A DNA stretch of 64,000 nt from Bacteroidales bacterium. GTDB lineage: Bacteria; Bacteroidota; Bacteroidia; Bacteroidales; F082. The notes beneath the pieces are model-generated. The model did not search any database and was not told where the DNA came from. It saw only the letters and a program-made list of their open reading frames with translations. The stretch is taken from NCBI GenBank assembly GCA_017539045.1, contig JAFYHS010000015.1:1-64000 (forward strand). Direction: 5' to 3'. Made by a program: the position numbers and the translations under genes. Shown in pieces: positions 22,162 through 30,674 of this stretch; position 1 is the first letter of the stretch, and each line of letters starts with the position of its first letter.

Positions 22162-24537
22162 GTGAAAACAAAGAGTTTGGTCATAGGAATAGTGATGGGG
22201 ATAGCCTTTGCTGCCTGCTCACCTTCGGTTAAGGTCCCTGAGCCTGAGGTTGCTGAGCAAAGTCGAAGTATCGAAACGCCGTCATCAGAATTGTTTGCCA
22301 TCGACAGCCTGATGTGGCGCCAGCCCGACAGTGCTTTGGCGCAGCTGCAGCGGTTTGTGGCAAGCCCAGCTGCCGACAGCCTCGATGTTTTTAATGGACA
22401 TTACTGCCAACTGCTGATCTCGGAATTGCTATATAAGAACGATTGGGGGCAAAGCAACCGCGGGGAGCTGCTGCGGGCGGTGGCATATTTCGACAGCCTA
22501 TCCTTTACCCTGAACGACATTCCTCACGCCCGTAGGCGTCATTGCGGGCCCTCATTCCGCGAATGCGGAACGCAATCTCCCAACCGAAACGACAACATCG
22601 TTTTCCTTACCGCCCGCGGTCATTATATTAATGGTGTAGGCTTTTACGAGCAGGGTGACGTGGTGAATGCCTGCGCGGAATACTTAAAGACCTTGGAGGT
22701 GATGGAAGCCCATTTTGAGGAGAAGGAATTGGTGGAGCATAAGGCACGATTCTTTGCCTATACCTACAACCGACTTGGAGACTTGTTTTCGGAGCAGTTC
22801 ATGATGGAATCCGCCATCACTTGCTATGAGAATGCACTTGTATATTGCAAAATATATCCTACTTCTTCCACTGGTGTTTCCAACACTCTGTATCGAATAG
22901 GCAAACAATATGACAAGAATAATGAGATAGAAAACGCAAGTTTGTATTATGGTCAGGCTATAGAGAACATGACGGCAACAGACAATATGGTATACAGGGA
23001 CATTGTTGCAAGCAAGGCTCTTTGTGACTATAAAACAGGAGCTGCTGCGGAAGTATCTTTGGATATAATAAAACGTGTCCTGTCAAAGGCAGACGCAGAT
23101 AATGAACGATTAAACCGTTATTTAACCATTGGCGGTATTTATTATTCCGAGGGTATTTTTGACTCTGCACTGATATATTTGGAACCTGTGTTTAAGAATC
23201 GTGAAGTTGGGTTACAAGACCAAGCGGCGAATTATTTATACATTGTTTATGACAAACAAGGTAACAAGGAGCTATCGGACTCCCTTCTGCATTATGTGAC
23301 AAGTCGTAAAAAACTGGTTGGAGAAAACAAGGCTTTAGTGTCAAAGCTTGAAGACATGTTTAAAATCCATTCAAACCAAAAACAGAAAAGGCAAGCTGAA
23401 GCTGAACGAGAGGAGTCCGTAAAGAGAGTAAAAAGAATCATTATTCCTTCAGCAGGTATGGTTTTATTTGTCGTTGTCTTTGTGTTAATACTGAGGAACA
23501 AGAAGCTTCTGAAGAAACAACAAGACAAGGCGGACAGGGTGCTTTGGGAGGCGGAACATGCGCATGAAAAGGAGTTGAGGCAGTGGCAAACTGAGGCTGA
23601 CAAGACATTAGAGGAAACAAAAAAGAGATATGAAGAAGAGCTGAGACAACTAAAAGCGGAAACCGAACAAAAGTTGGAGGAGGTGGAAAGGAAGCACCAA
23701 CAATGGATGGCTGAAGCCAAGGAACGACATGAGGAAGAGCTAATGATGCAAAAAGACAGGTCGGAAAAGGAAATAGAGAGGACTAAAAAACGGCATGTGA
23801 AGGAATTGGAAGCGGAACGTTTGGCATACGAGATGGAACAGGATGCTTTAAGACTGAACCTAAAAGAAAGAGAATCTCAAGTAATCGCATTGGAAAAAAC
23901 ACTAAACCTTCAGCAAAAAGCAGCAAAGCAGCGACGGATGGCTTTCCTGAAAGAACCGATTTGCCAGCACATTCTCAATGATGCAAGAAACCAGCATATT
24001 ACTACTAGGGACGTGGCGCACGAACTTGGCATTGCTCTCAAAGACAAAGATTTTGAACAACTCGGAGAGGCCGTAGAAAAACACTACGAAGGTTTTAACC
24101 ATGAGCTGTTGAGCCAGTGCCCGAGTTTAAAAAGTGGGTTATTATCGTTATGTCATCTGCATTTGCTGGGATTGAACGAAAGCGAGATTGCAGCACTGAA
24201 AAACTTGTCGTATTCCGCCATCAAGAAGCAAAACGAGAGTCTTCAGGAAAAACTCGGGGTGGAAGAAAACGTGGCAAAGTATGTGATGAGGATGGCGGAA
24301 AGGCTATGTGGCACTCAAAATGGCACCCAAGGTGGAACTCAAACGAAAAGGACAATAGATGATGACCTTGATACATGGATTGAAAGACAGATCAAAGACA
24401 ATCCTAAAATAACTACAGAGGAACTTGCTGAAAAGAGTCATAAAGGTGTGCGCACCATCAAGCGGCATATTAGCAAGATGGAGCATATTCACTATGTTGG
24501 TAGTGGGTATAGTGGGTATTGGGAAATAATTGAATAA
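22162..24537 (+). CDS. Membrane-spanning TPR regulator with coiled coil and C-terminal winged helix
   Basis: A 791-residue protein with GTG start (22162), giving MKTKSLVIGIVMGIAFAACS with a lipobox-like AFAAC. Earlier in-frame starts lie upstream of the promoter and are rejected. Residues about 45-400 are TPR-like helical pairs (NRLGDLFSEQFMMESAITCY), a membrane helix follows at about 427-447 (IIIPSAGMVLFVVVFVLILR), then a Glu/Lys-rich coiled coil to about 600, and a C-terminal winged-helix segment (ITTEELAEKSHKGVRTIKRH then YVGSGYSGYWEIIE). This architecture would place a periplasmic TPR sensor and a cytoplasmic DNA-binding end on one chain. Two repeat-like insertions (residues about 24-39 and 124-142) interrupt the TPR part. 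Its targets may be the secreted-protein genes that follow. Confidence 0.75.
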   Translation: MKTKSLVIGIVMGIAFAACSPSVKVPEPEVAEQSRSIETPSSELFAIDSLMWRQPDSALAQLQRFVASPAADSLDVFNGHYCQLLISELLYKNDWGQSNRGELLRAVAYFDSLSFTLNDIPHARRRHCGPSFRECGTQSPNRNDNIVFLTARGHYINGVGFYEQGDVVNACAEYLKTLEVMEAHFEEKELVEHKARFFAYTYNRLGDLFSEQFMMESAITCYENALVYCKIYPTSSTGVSNTLYRIGKQYDKNNEIENASLYYGQAIENMTATDNMVYRDIVASKALCDYKTGAAAEVSLDIIKRVLSKADADNERLNRYLTIGGIYYSEGIFDSALIYLEPVFKNREVGLQDQAANYLYIVYDKQGNKELSDSLLHYVTSRKKLVGENKALVSKLEDMFKIHSNQKQKRQAEAEREESVKRVKRIIIPSAGMVLFVVVFVLILRNKKLLKKQQDKADRVLWEAEHAHEKELRQWQTEADKTLEETKKRYEEELRQLKAETEQKLEEVERKHQQWMAEAKERHEEELMMQKDRSEKEIERTKKRHVKELEAERLAYEMEQDALRLNLKERESQVIALEKTLNLQQKAAKQRRMAFLKEPICQHILNDARNQHITTRDVAHELGIALKDKDFEQLGEAVEKHYEGFNHELLSQCPSLKSGLLSLCHLHLLGLNESEIAALKNLSYSAIKKQNESLQEKLGVEENVAKYVMRMAERLCGTQNGTQGGTQTKRTIDDDLDTWIERQIKDNPKITTEELAEKSHKGVRTIKRHISKMEHIHYVGSGYSGYWEIIE
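22233..22278 (+). repeat. Repeat-like insertion inside the regulator coding sequence, site 1
   Basis: The stretch contains CCTGAGCCTGAGG, GCTGAGCAAAGTCGAAG and TATCGAAACG, the building blocks of a dispersed palindromic repeat family common in Bacteroidetes (CCTGAGC...GTCGAAG). It stays in frame and encodes VPEPEVAEQSRSIET right after the lipobox. Confidence 0.55.
22541..22580 (+). repeat. Repeat-like insertion inside the regulator coding sequence, site 2
   Basis: ATTGCG (22541-22546) pairs with CGCAAT (22571-22576), and inside it TTCCGC (22555-22560) pairs with GCGGAA (22565-22570). GTCATTGCGGG and CGCAATCTCC are hallmarks of a widespread bacterial palindromic repeat. It encodes RRRHCGPSFRECGTQSPN in frame, unlike the surrounding TPR sequence. 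Confidence 0.6.
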
Positions 24538-24540
24538 CAG

Positions 24541-24906
24541 TTAGCCGTTCGGCTGTTCAATTATTGTTTTTTCTTGCTTACTTATTTTCATGCTTATATG
24601 TAAATGACGCTTTGTTAAACTCTTATTTTCTTTTTGATTTTGTCGAATTATCGAATTAAAAAGGGGGGAAATGATTGCTTTTGGGATGCATATGTGGTGT
24701 TTTTGGATAAAAAGTTGGCAAAACTTCCTCTAAAAGCCATTTAACTGATTTGTAAATTATTGATTTCCAGGATTTACACAACAAAATAGATTAATTCCAA
24801 CTTTACTCAAGCATATTAAAGCACTGCCAATTATGCATAGGCCTACCTTTGCTGTGGAAAGCTTAAGCTGGAATTTTACAATCATTAACTCTAAAACACA
24901 AATGCA
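24541..24906. other. Intergenic region before the secreted-protein cluster
   Basis: 366 bases, clearly more A+T-rich than the genes. A small hairpin AGCCG-TT-CGGCT lies at 24542-24553 just after the regulator gene, with a T-rich tail some 10 bases on, a weak terminator at best. A -7 element is at 24844-24851. No reading frame, RNA gene or repeat was seen in the rest; binding sites for the upstream regulator could lie here. Confidence 0.5.
24844..24851 (+). promoter_or_regulatory. -7 element TACCTTTG for the secreted-protein cluster
   Basis: TACCTTTG about 55 bases upstream of the ATG at 24907; no TTTG at the expected -33 position. Confidence 0.5.
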
Positions 24907-25302
24907 ATGTACAAACTTAAATTAAAACAGATGATTCTGATGTTCTGTTTTGTTTTTTCTGGAGCATTATGCCGCGCCAGTTGCGTGACTGAAACACAAA
25001 ATGGAAAGGACGGTCATCAAGTCTCCATTGAATTAACCGAAAGCACAGGCGCAAGTAGTTCGGACAAAAGCAATGCCATTACTCCATTCATTAATCGACA
25101 TGTGCTTTCGGTAGTCTTTTGTGAAAATCTCGGGCAAGTCTTTGCCGAGATAACCACCATTACAGGCACTATTGTGGATTACACTTCTGTACTTACACCA
25201 AATGGTCTACAATTCTACATCCCCAATGAAGGGAATTACATTGTCTCCTTTAGGCTCTCCAACGGGGACGTGTATTCTGGTGAATTTACAGTCACGGATT
25301 AA
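24907..25302 (+). CDS. DUF3244-like small exported protein
   Basis: A 131-residue protein with an N-terminal signal peptide (MILMFCFVFSGALCRASC region, cleavage around residue 25). The mature part is a single immunoglobulin-like beta sandwich with the DUF3244 pattern: an opening hydrophobic strand (VLSVVFCENLGQVFAEITTI), then LQFYIPNEGNYIVSFRLSNG and a final GEFTV strand. DUF3244 proteins are small secreted Bacteroidales proteins often encoded next to C10 proteases or other exported proteins. It is first in a run of four genes for exported proteins with short gaps. Confidence 0.75.
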   Translation: MYKLKLKQMILMFCFVFSGALCRASCVTETQNGKDGHQVSIELTESTGASSSDKSNAITPFINRHVLSVVFCENLGQVFAEITTITGTIVDYTSVLTPNGLQFYIPNEGNYIVSFRLSNGDVYSGEFTVTD

Positions 25303-25343
25303 ACATTAAACAATTATTGTTAAACAATTAAAATCTTACAAAA

Positions 25344-26372
25344 ATGAAAAAGTCAAATGCAATCTTTGCCATCCTATCCATGGCAATCGTGGCCATCGCA
25401 GCGGCCGTTGTGTCTTGCAAGAAAGAGGACAACGCCGTCCTTCCGGCACAAAAACAAACAAAAGAAGCCTTCACTCCGCCACAGGTCGAAGACATGAACG
25501 CCTACCTGCGAGATTTCAAGCAAAAAATGCAGTCTGCCACCAAGGGCGATGACGAGACACTTTCGCTTGAAGAGGCTGCTTGGCACCTTGCCAGCATGGC
25601 AAACTTTGAGTTCGCCAATGCGAACGTGAAGTGTGACGACATTCGTTTCGATACGCTTTATACACATATTAATATCAATAATGGGGTTGTTCTAATGAGC
25701 GATTTAAGCTTGGCATACGACAAAATCAGCACAAACATCCAAAAGTTCTTTGATGGTCTTACACTATACAACAAGCATTTCCGTTTCATCAATGCCTTTA
25801 TCTTTGAAGACGGGAGAGTTGTTATCCCACTATTGACAACCTTTAGCCGTGACTCAAAATATCTTGATGATAACTGCTGGTTTTTTGAAGATGAATGGTC
25901 GGCCAATGACTCTTGTTATAAATACTTCAATGACGATTTGCCATATCCCGCATCAACAGTGGGTAGGGTGAAGCTTGAGACAGCCCTTAATCTGTTTGAA
26001 AGCCATCAGACCGTCACTACTCCTTCGCACGATGTGATATACTATACACCCACAAGCGACACCACACTCTACTACCGTTATAATATTGATCCTTATGGTT
26101 CACCCTGCTATCTGAATTCAAGGTTGTTTGCAAATAACACATATTTGAACATGAACATCAAGGGTATTGTTTGTTATCTTTTTGATTCAGCATTAGGAAA
26201 AGGTTATGAGCTTTGCCCAAGCGGAGAAAATGTGGTTAGTTGGGGAATAGAATATTTAATTGAGGAACCATTTCAACAATATCATGAAAAACTCTGGAAA
26301 GAGCATTATCAACTCACTATTTATTATGGCTTAAAACATGGTGGCTCACTACCTGGTTCAAACGACGAATAA
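25344..26372 (+). CDS. Lipoprotein of unknown function
   Basis: A 342-residue lipoprotein: signal sequence with lipobox VVSC at Cys25 (IAAAVVSCKKEDNAV). The mature protein has a helical N-terminal segment (DMNAYLRDFKQKMQSAT, LSLEEAAWHLASMANFEFAN) followed by a mixed region with DTLYTHININNGVVLMSDLS. This pattern recurs in a Bacteroidales-only family I recall without a known function. It is 41 bases downstream of the DUF3244 gene and 35 bases upstream of a type IX cargo gene, so all three probably share a transcript. Confidence 0.7.
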   Translation: MKKSNAIFAILSMAIVAIAAAVVSCKKEDNAVLPAQKQTKEAFTPPQVEDMNAYLRDFKQKMQSATKGDDETLSLEEAAWHLASMANFEFANANVKCDDIRFDTLYTHININNGVVLMSDLSLAYDKISTNIQKFFDGLTLYNKHFRFINAFIFEDGRVVIPLLTTFSRDSKYLDDNCWFFEDEWSANDSCYKYFNDDLPYPASTVGRVKLETALNLFESHQTVTTPSHDVIYYTPTSDTTLYYRYNIDPYGSPCYLNSRLFANNTYLNMNIKGIVCYLFDSALGKGYELCPSGENVVSWGIEYLIEEPFQQYHEKLWKEHYQLTIYYGLKHGGSLPGSNDE

Positions 26373-26407
26373 AAGGATAACAATGGACGTGCTTAAACAA
26401 CAATTCC

Positions 26408-27970
26408 ATGAAAAAGACAATACTAATCATTATCAACTTGCTGATTGCCACTTGTGTTACACAAGCTCAGGACTACACTTGTGACTCTCTGCTGGCCCGT
26501 GTAGACTCTCCCTATGAAGAAGTAAATATCAACTTCACCAATTCATTCAACACGAACATGCGCGATGGAAGCATCCTGACCTGCATCCCGACAAAGTCGC
26601 TAATCAACCATCAATACGTTGACTATGGCGATTGGTTCTACAAGACCGATCCCCAAAATCTTTGTGTAATCGACTCAACTTTCGTGGAAGCGGATTTAGA
26701 TTTCGGTGAAGATTGTAAACATGTCTTGTTGGCTCCCGACCCCAGGAACGACGGATATATCCTGGCGAAGCTCGTATATAGCGACAAGATTTCCTCCGAT
26801 TGCAAGTCTTGGCTCCGGATCAACCACATAGATGACGCACTGAACATACAAGCGCACGGAGATGCTCTCATGGTGCCATTGGATAGCACTTACATACAAA
26901 GCTTGAATAGCATTTGGCTTGAAGACGAAAGCATCATGCTGATGTACATTAAAGACTATTTTTACACACCAATCGTCGCCCGCATAAGTTTGGACGGGAC
27001 TATACTCAGCAGGAATGAATTCGACTCCCTGTTTGCAGGTGAGTGGTGGCATGGCATGGGTGTTTATAATGACACACCTCGAGAATATGCTATATACGAT
27101 TGGGCAGTCACCGAGAACGACACTTGCATTGTACTTCACGTGCTCGACTCTTTGCTGAACCTAACAGAAACCTTAACGCTGAATAGCCATGAAGGAGATG
27201 TCTATATGGTTCAGCCAGGCATCAGCCCCGTTTTGAGCATCCAACCTTTTGGCATCTTTCCTTTGGACGATGGTTCTTTTATCGAATACTATAGATACAT
27301 GAGGCACAATCTAACCAGAAATGGAGCTTGCTTGATGAAAGTGGACAAAAACACCCATGAATGCTTGTCTAATGTCCAATTTGAGTCCTTCCCCGTCTAT
27401 ACGAACCCAAACCGAATGGGCTACCCGATAGGGATAGGAAAGGCCGACGACGGGAATATCTATTTTGCCTACCGCACCAACAATAATGACAACAGTACTG
27501 TTGGTTGGATTGGGATAGCGAAACTTGATCCTGATTTAAACATTCTTTGGCAACGGTATTGTTTCGGGTCTTGGTCTGCACCTACTGGATATTACCACTA
27601 TTATTGCAGTATGGGTCTTACAGAAAAAGGGTTTATGATAGGTGGGAAAATACAAAAAAACGGTGTGCCCTACAACTATTTCCAATTTTTCATCAACGAT
27701 AACGGCACTAATGGCACTCCCGAAATGGATAAATACATCCGCCCCTACGCCTTCTACCCCAACCCCGTGCAAGACTGGCTCCACCTGCAGTACTCGCCCG
27801 ACGTACAGCCCGCCTGCATCGAGCTCTACGACCTTCAAGGGCGACTTGTGAGCAAACAAAGCCAAGGCTTGGATAACATAGAGCTGCAAGGCCTCGCCCC
27901 AGGGCAATACGTGATGAAGGTCACGATGGAGGACGGAAAGACATTTACCGACAAGGTGGTGAAGGAATAA
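26408..27970 (+). CDS. Secreted type IX cargo protein of unknown function
   Basis: A 520-residue exported protein. The signal peptide ends near VTQAQDY. Residues about 30-430 have repeating beta-strand segments of the kind seen in propeller-like secreted proteins (SILTCIPTKSLINHQYVDYG, RNDGYILAKLVYSDK, PFGIFPLDDGSFIEYYRYM), but no catalytic residues can be assigned. The C-terminus is a type A sorting domain (YAFYPNPVQDWLHLQYS to TDKVVKE), which marks it for type IX secretion. It is the third gene of the secreted-protein run. Confidence 0.8.
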   Translation: MKKTILIIINLLIATCVTQAQDYTCDSLLARVDSPYEEVNINFTNSFNTNMRDGSILTCIPTKSLINHQYVDYGDWFYKTDPQNLCVIDSTFVEADLDFGEDCKHVLLAPDPRNDGYILAKLVYSDKISSDCKSWLRINHIDDALNIQAHGDALMVPLDSTYIQSLNSIWLEDESIMLMYIKDYFYTPIVARISLDGTILSRNEFDSLFAGEWWHGMGVYNDTPREYAIYDWAVTENDTCIVLHVLDSLLNLTETLTLNSHEGDVYMVQPGISPVLSIQPFGIFPLDDGSFIEYYRYMRHNLTRNGACLMKVDKNTHECLSNVQFESFPVYTNPNRMGYPIGIGKADDGNIYFAYRTNNNDNSTVGWIGIAKLDPDLNILWQRYCFGSWSAPTGYYHYYCSMGLTEKGFMIGGKIQKNGVPYNYFQFFINDNGTNGTPEMDKYIRPYAFYPNPVQDWLHLQYSPDVQPACIELYDLQGRLVSKQSQGLDNIELQGLAPGQYVMKVTMEDGKTFTDKVVKE

Positions 27971-28075
27971 TGATGGGGATTGCTAATCCCATAAATGAAA
28001 CCGAGGATGTTTATGCTGATGTAATAACAAAAACCAACTAATTAACCAAAGTTAACCAATTAAAACCTTACAAGT

Positions 28076-28341
28076 ATGAGAAAAGTATTGTTTACATCGA
28101 TTATTATGTTGATCGCAGTGGCGGCACAGGCACAATAAAAAAAGTTTATCCACATATTATCCTTGGCGGGAACGGTTGCTCGGCGTACATATCCACACCA
28201 ACGGCACTATGGGCAGAGCAAGATATTGTTCTTGATAAAGGGTTTGAATTGGCGCCATGCACGGCTTTCTCTGCCCGAGTTATTGCCGTCCCAGACCCAG
28301 ATCATTCGCCTTTGTATATACAAAACTGCCATAACCATTAA
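28076..28341 (+). pseudogene. Decayed small secreted-protein gene: signal peptide followed by stop and frame change
   Basis: ATG 28076 encodes a perfect signal peptide (MRKVLFTSIIMLIAVAAQAQ) and then TAA at 28136. In the frame two bases over, an open stretch runs from 28141 to TAA 28339-28341 and includes WAEQDIVLDKGFELAP then TAFSARV, which resembles the I-x-L-x-x-GF-x(4)-GT-x-F-x-A motif found in many secreted Bacteroidetes proteins. The simplest reading is a gene broken by a stop and a frame shift. The 390 bases from 27971 to 28361 hold nothing else that I recognise. Confidence 0.45.
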
Positions 28342-28361
28342 CAAAACTAATACATAACAAA

Positions 28362-29678
28362 ATGAGAAGGTTAATTATAACGATAACTCTTATCATAGGC
28401 TTTACAAAATGTGTCGTTTCACAAACCAAACAAGTTTACCAACCCGATTCGGCTACCCTGCTTTATGACCACTCCATCCTAGAGGAAGGAGAAACCATGA
28501 AGTTCATTATGTCTTATGATAACGATGGCGTTTTTTATCAATATGAGCAATATTACAGCGAACAACCTGTTAAGAACAAAAGCTTAAAAACCGAAGCCAA
28601 TTTAAAATTGCCCTTACAACTCAGAACCATTTATGAATACGATATGGCATTAAACATGATCAGATCGACAGAACAATATTATGCCGCACCTAGACCACCA
28701 AGATACAGCCATGATTACATTTATAATGAGGGCGTGTTGACTTCTTATGTCTGCCATTATGAAAATATTGAAGAATATGAGTGCACAGATAGTGTTTTAT
28801 ATAGGTATGATGAAAACCAAAGACTCATACATGAAACTATTTACAAAGAAAGACTTGCATCTCTTTATCTATCAAAAGAAATAGACTATTCTTACAATAA
28901 TACCAGCGTTGTAAGAACAACTAATGGTCTTTCAAACGGTCATTGGGGCGACTGGGTAACACTTGAAAAGAGCACTCAAGTCTTTGACGAGTATGGAAAA
29001 CTATTGAGCATTGAAACGGAAACCTACAACAAACCAACCACTTTAGAAACCTATTCATACAACGAAAGCGACCATATTCTTAACATCTTAACACAAATTT
29101 TGGCAGATGAGAATTGGACAAATAATAAACTATTAGAATACATTTACGATGGTTATGGACATTTAATCCTAGCGGAAATCAAAGTATGGCAGGATGGAAT
29201 GTGGGGCAATGCTGACCGGGCTGTATATGAATTGAACGAAGCCGGCTATCCTATCATAATCAACTTTGAGAAATGGAACGGCGGAGAATGGGAACAAGGC
29301 ACATGGAAAGCGGATTTCTTCATCTTTTCAGAACCTTATCTCAGTAGACAGAATTATTTCTTGTGTCGTAAAGACGCCAAACGTATTGAAATATCTTACT
29401 CAGCCACGCCCATGCCAAACTATGATGTATACGAGGGCCCGATTAAAAAGGATTTCTGTACGCTCCACCCCAACCCCACCAACGGCAGGGTCACCATCAC
29501 CGGCCTCAACCTCCGCCAGGCAGAGGTCGTCAACACGCTCGGACAACGCGTGGCTGCGATAAAGGGCGAAGGTAACCAACTGTTCGTCGACATAAGCAAT
29601 CTTCCCGCAGGTGTTTACTTCGTCAACGTCACCGATGAGAAAGGACGGAAGTGCGTGAGTAAGGTGGTAAAGGAATAG
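28362..29678 (+). CDS. Secreted type IX cargo protein with YD-like repeats
   Basis: A 438-residue exported protein with a signal peptide (MRRLIITITLIIGFTKCVVS). The body is made of short repeating beta hairpins of the YD/RHS-like kind (TIYEYDMALNMIRSTEQYY, YRYDENQRLIHETIYKE, EYIYDGYGHLILAEIKVW), a pattern of proteins that unfold their sequence as adhesive or carrier shells. The last 75 residues are a sorting domain (TLHPNPTNGRVTITGLNL to SKVVKE). It closes the secreted-protein run and ends before a strong hairpin. No enzymatic motif is seen. Confidence 0.8.
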   Translation: MRRLIITITLIIGFTKCVVSQTKQVYQPDSATLLYDHSILEEGETMKFIMSYDNDGVFYQYEQYYSEQPVKNKSLKTEANLKLPLQLRTIYEYDMALNMIRSTEQYYAAPRPPRYSHDYIYNEGVLTSYVCHYENIEEYECTDSVLYRYDENQRLIHETIYKERLASLYLSKEIDYSYNNTSVVRTTNGLSNGHWGDWVTLEKSTQVFDEYGKLLSIETETYNKPTTLETYSYNESDHILNILTQILADENWTNNKLLEYIYDGYGHLILAEIKVWQDGMWGNADRAVYELNEAGYPIIINFEKWNGGEWEQGTWKADFFIFSEPYLSRQNYFLCRKDAKRIEISYSATPMPNYDVYEGPIKKDFCTLHPNPTNGRVTITGLNLRQAEVVNTLGQRVAAIKGEGNQLFVDISNLPAGVYFVNVTDEKGRKCVSKVVKE

Positions 29679-29724
29679 AGATTCCCTTTCGCTTCGCTCG
29701 GGGAATGGAGTCAAAATAAGAAAA

Positions 29725-29775
29725 TAGCGGCGGCTGTAGGCGTTACCAATTGGTGACCGTTTATAGCCGCCGCTA
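29725..29775. terminator. Nested hairpin between convergent genes
   Basis: TAGCGGCGGCT (29725-29735) pairs perfectly with AGCCGCCGCTA (29765-29775). The loop holds a second near-palindrome, GTTACCAATTGGTGAC (29742-29757). A small ATTCCC/GGGAAT hairpin (29796-29810) follows. There is no U-run, so termination is inferred from position only. Confidence 0.55.
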
Positions 29776-29814
29776 ATTATCTCATATCACTACCCATTCC
29801 CGAAGGGAATCTCA

Positions 29815-30561
29815 TTAAACAAACTCAGGATGCAACTCCAAAAACTTCCTGTCGTATTGGCGGATGCGGTTCAACGAACGACGCGTCCACATAAGCCGTA
29901 AGGCATTGCGCTCCTCCTCGGTGAGGTGCCAGTCGATGTCAGTGCTGGCATGGAGTCGGTTGGTAAGTTCATACATCAACAGGGCCGCCGAGACACTGAT
30001 GTTGTAGCTCTCCGTGAAGCCGTACATCGGAATGCGCACATGCATGTCGGCATGCTCAACGGCATAGTCAGAGAGACCCAACTTCTCTGTGCCGAAGACC
30101 AAAGCGATAGGTTGGTCCAAAGGAAGCGTTTCGGGCGTGAAGTCGTCGCGATGCGGACAGGTGGCCACAATCTTGTAGCCTTGCTCATGAAGACGTTCGT
30201 AGGCTTCGGGCGTGTTGAATTCATTGCTCTCGTAATAATTCAAGTTCAGCCACTTGGTGCTGCCCAGCACCACATCCGGATTGACATCGTAATGGTTGGT
30301 GTTCTCCACGATATGAATATCCTGTATGCCACGAAGGTCGCAGGTGCGCAACACCGCGCTGGCATTATGGGGCTGGAAAATATCCTCCAAGACAACGGTG
30401 ATATGGCGGGTGCGGTAGTCGAGCACCTCCTCGAAACGCTGTCGGCGCTCGTCGGTAATGAAGGGCGTCAGGAACTCAAGCATGGCCGCATCGCGGGCAG
30501 CATCACGCTGAGACTCAGCATCCTGCAACTCTCTTCCGTCGTACACAATGGATTTCTTCAT
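29815..30561 (-). CDS. SpoU/TrmH-family RNA 2'-O-methyltransferase
   Basis: A 248-residue SPOUT-class methyltransferase that methylates a ribose 2'-OH in tRNA or rRNA using SAM. The start is taken at 30561 (MKKSIVYDGREL), since the in-frame extension upstream covers the promoter. Motif 1 is DIFQPHNASAVLRTCDLRGI (about residues 60-79). The SAM-binding trefoil knot shows ALVFGTEKLGLSDYAVEHAD and IPMYGFTESYNISVSAALLM. The C-terminal extension (LTEEERNALRLMWTRRSL) is typical of TrmH (Gm18 of tRNA), but the substrate is not proven. It faces the TPR gene in divergent orientation. Confidence 0.88.
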   Translation of the reverse strand: MKKSIVYDGRELQDAESQRDAARDAAMLEFLTPFITDERRQRFEEVLDYRTRHITVVLEDIFQPHNASAVLRTCDLRGIQDIHIVENTNHYDVNPDVVLGSTKWLNLNYYESNEFNTPEAYERLHEQGYKIVATCPHRDDFTPETLPLDQPIALVFGTEKLGLSDYAVEHADMHVRIPMYGFTESYNISVSAALLMYELTNRLHASTDIDWHLTEEERNALRLMWTRRSLNRIRQYDRKFLELHPEFV

Positions 30562-30587
30562 GCGCTCTGAACTATTATAAAGGAGTG

Positions 30588-30595
30588 CAAAAATA
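30588..30595 (-). promoter_or_regulatory. -7 element TATTTTTG for the RNA methyltransferase gene
   Basis: Minus-strand TATTTTTG 27 bases before the ATG, with TTTG 18 bases further upstream as a possible -33 element. Confidence 0.55.
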
Positions 30596-30646
30596 CGAAA
30601 AAAGAAAAAATTACAAAAAATTGGACGAGGGTATGACGAAAAAGCG

Positions 30647-30654
30647 TACCTTTG
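30647..30654 (+). promoter_or_regulatory. -7 element TACCTTTG for the TPR protein gene
   Basis: TACCTTTG 20 bases before the ATG at 30675; a TTG at 30621-30623 may be a loosely spaced -33 element. Confidence 0.55.
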
Positions 30655-30674
30655 CACGCAAATTTTGAATCGCT

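Noticed and set aside
28163-28357. A 64-codon frame starting with GTG after the broken signal-peptide gene
   Set aside because: It is the original frame continuing past the stop; it has no start signal of its own and its residues look random, whereas the neighbouring frame contains the secreted-protein motif.
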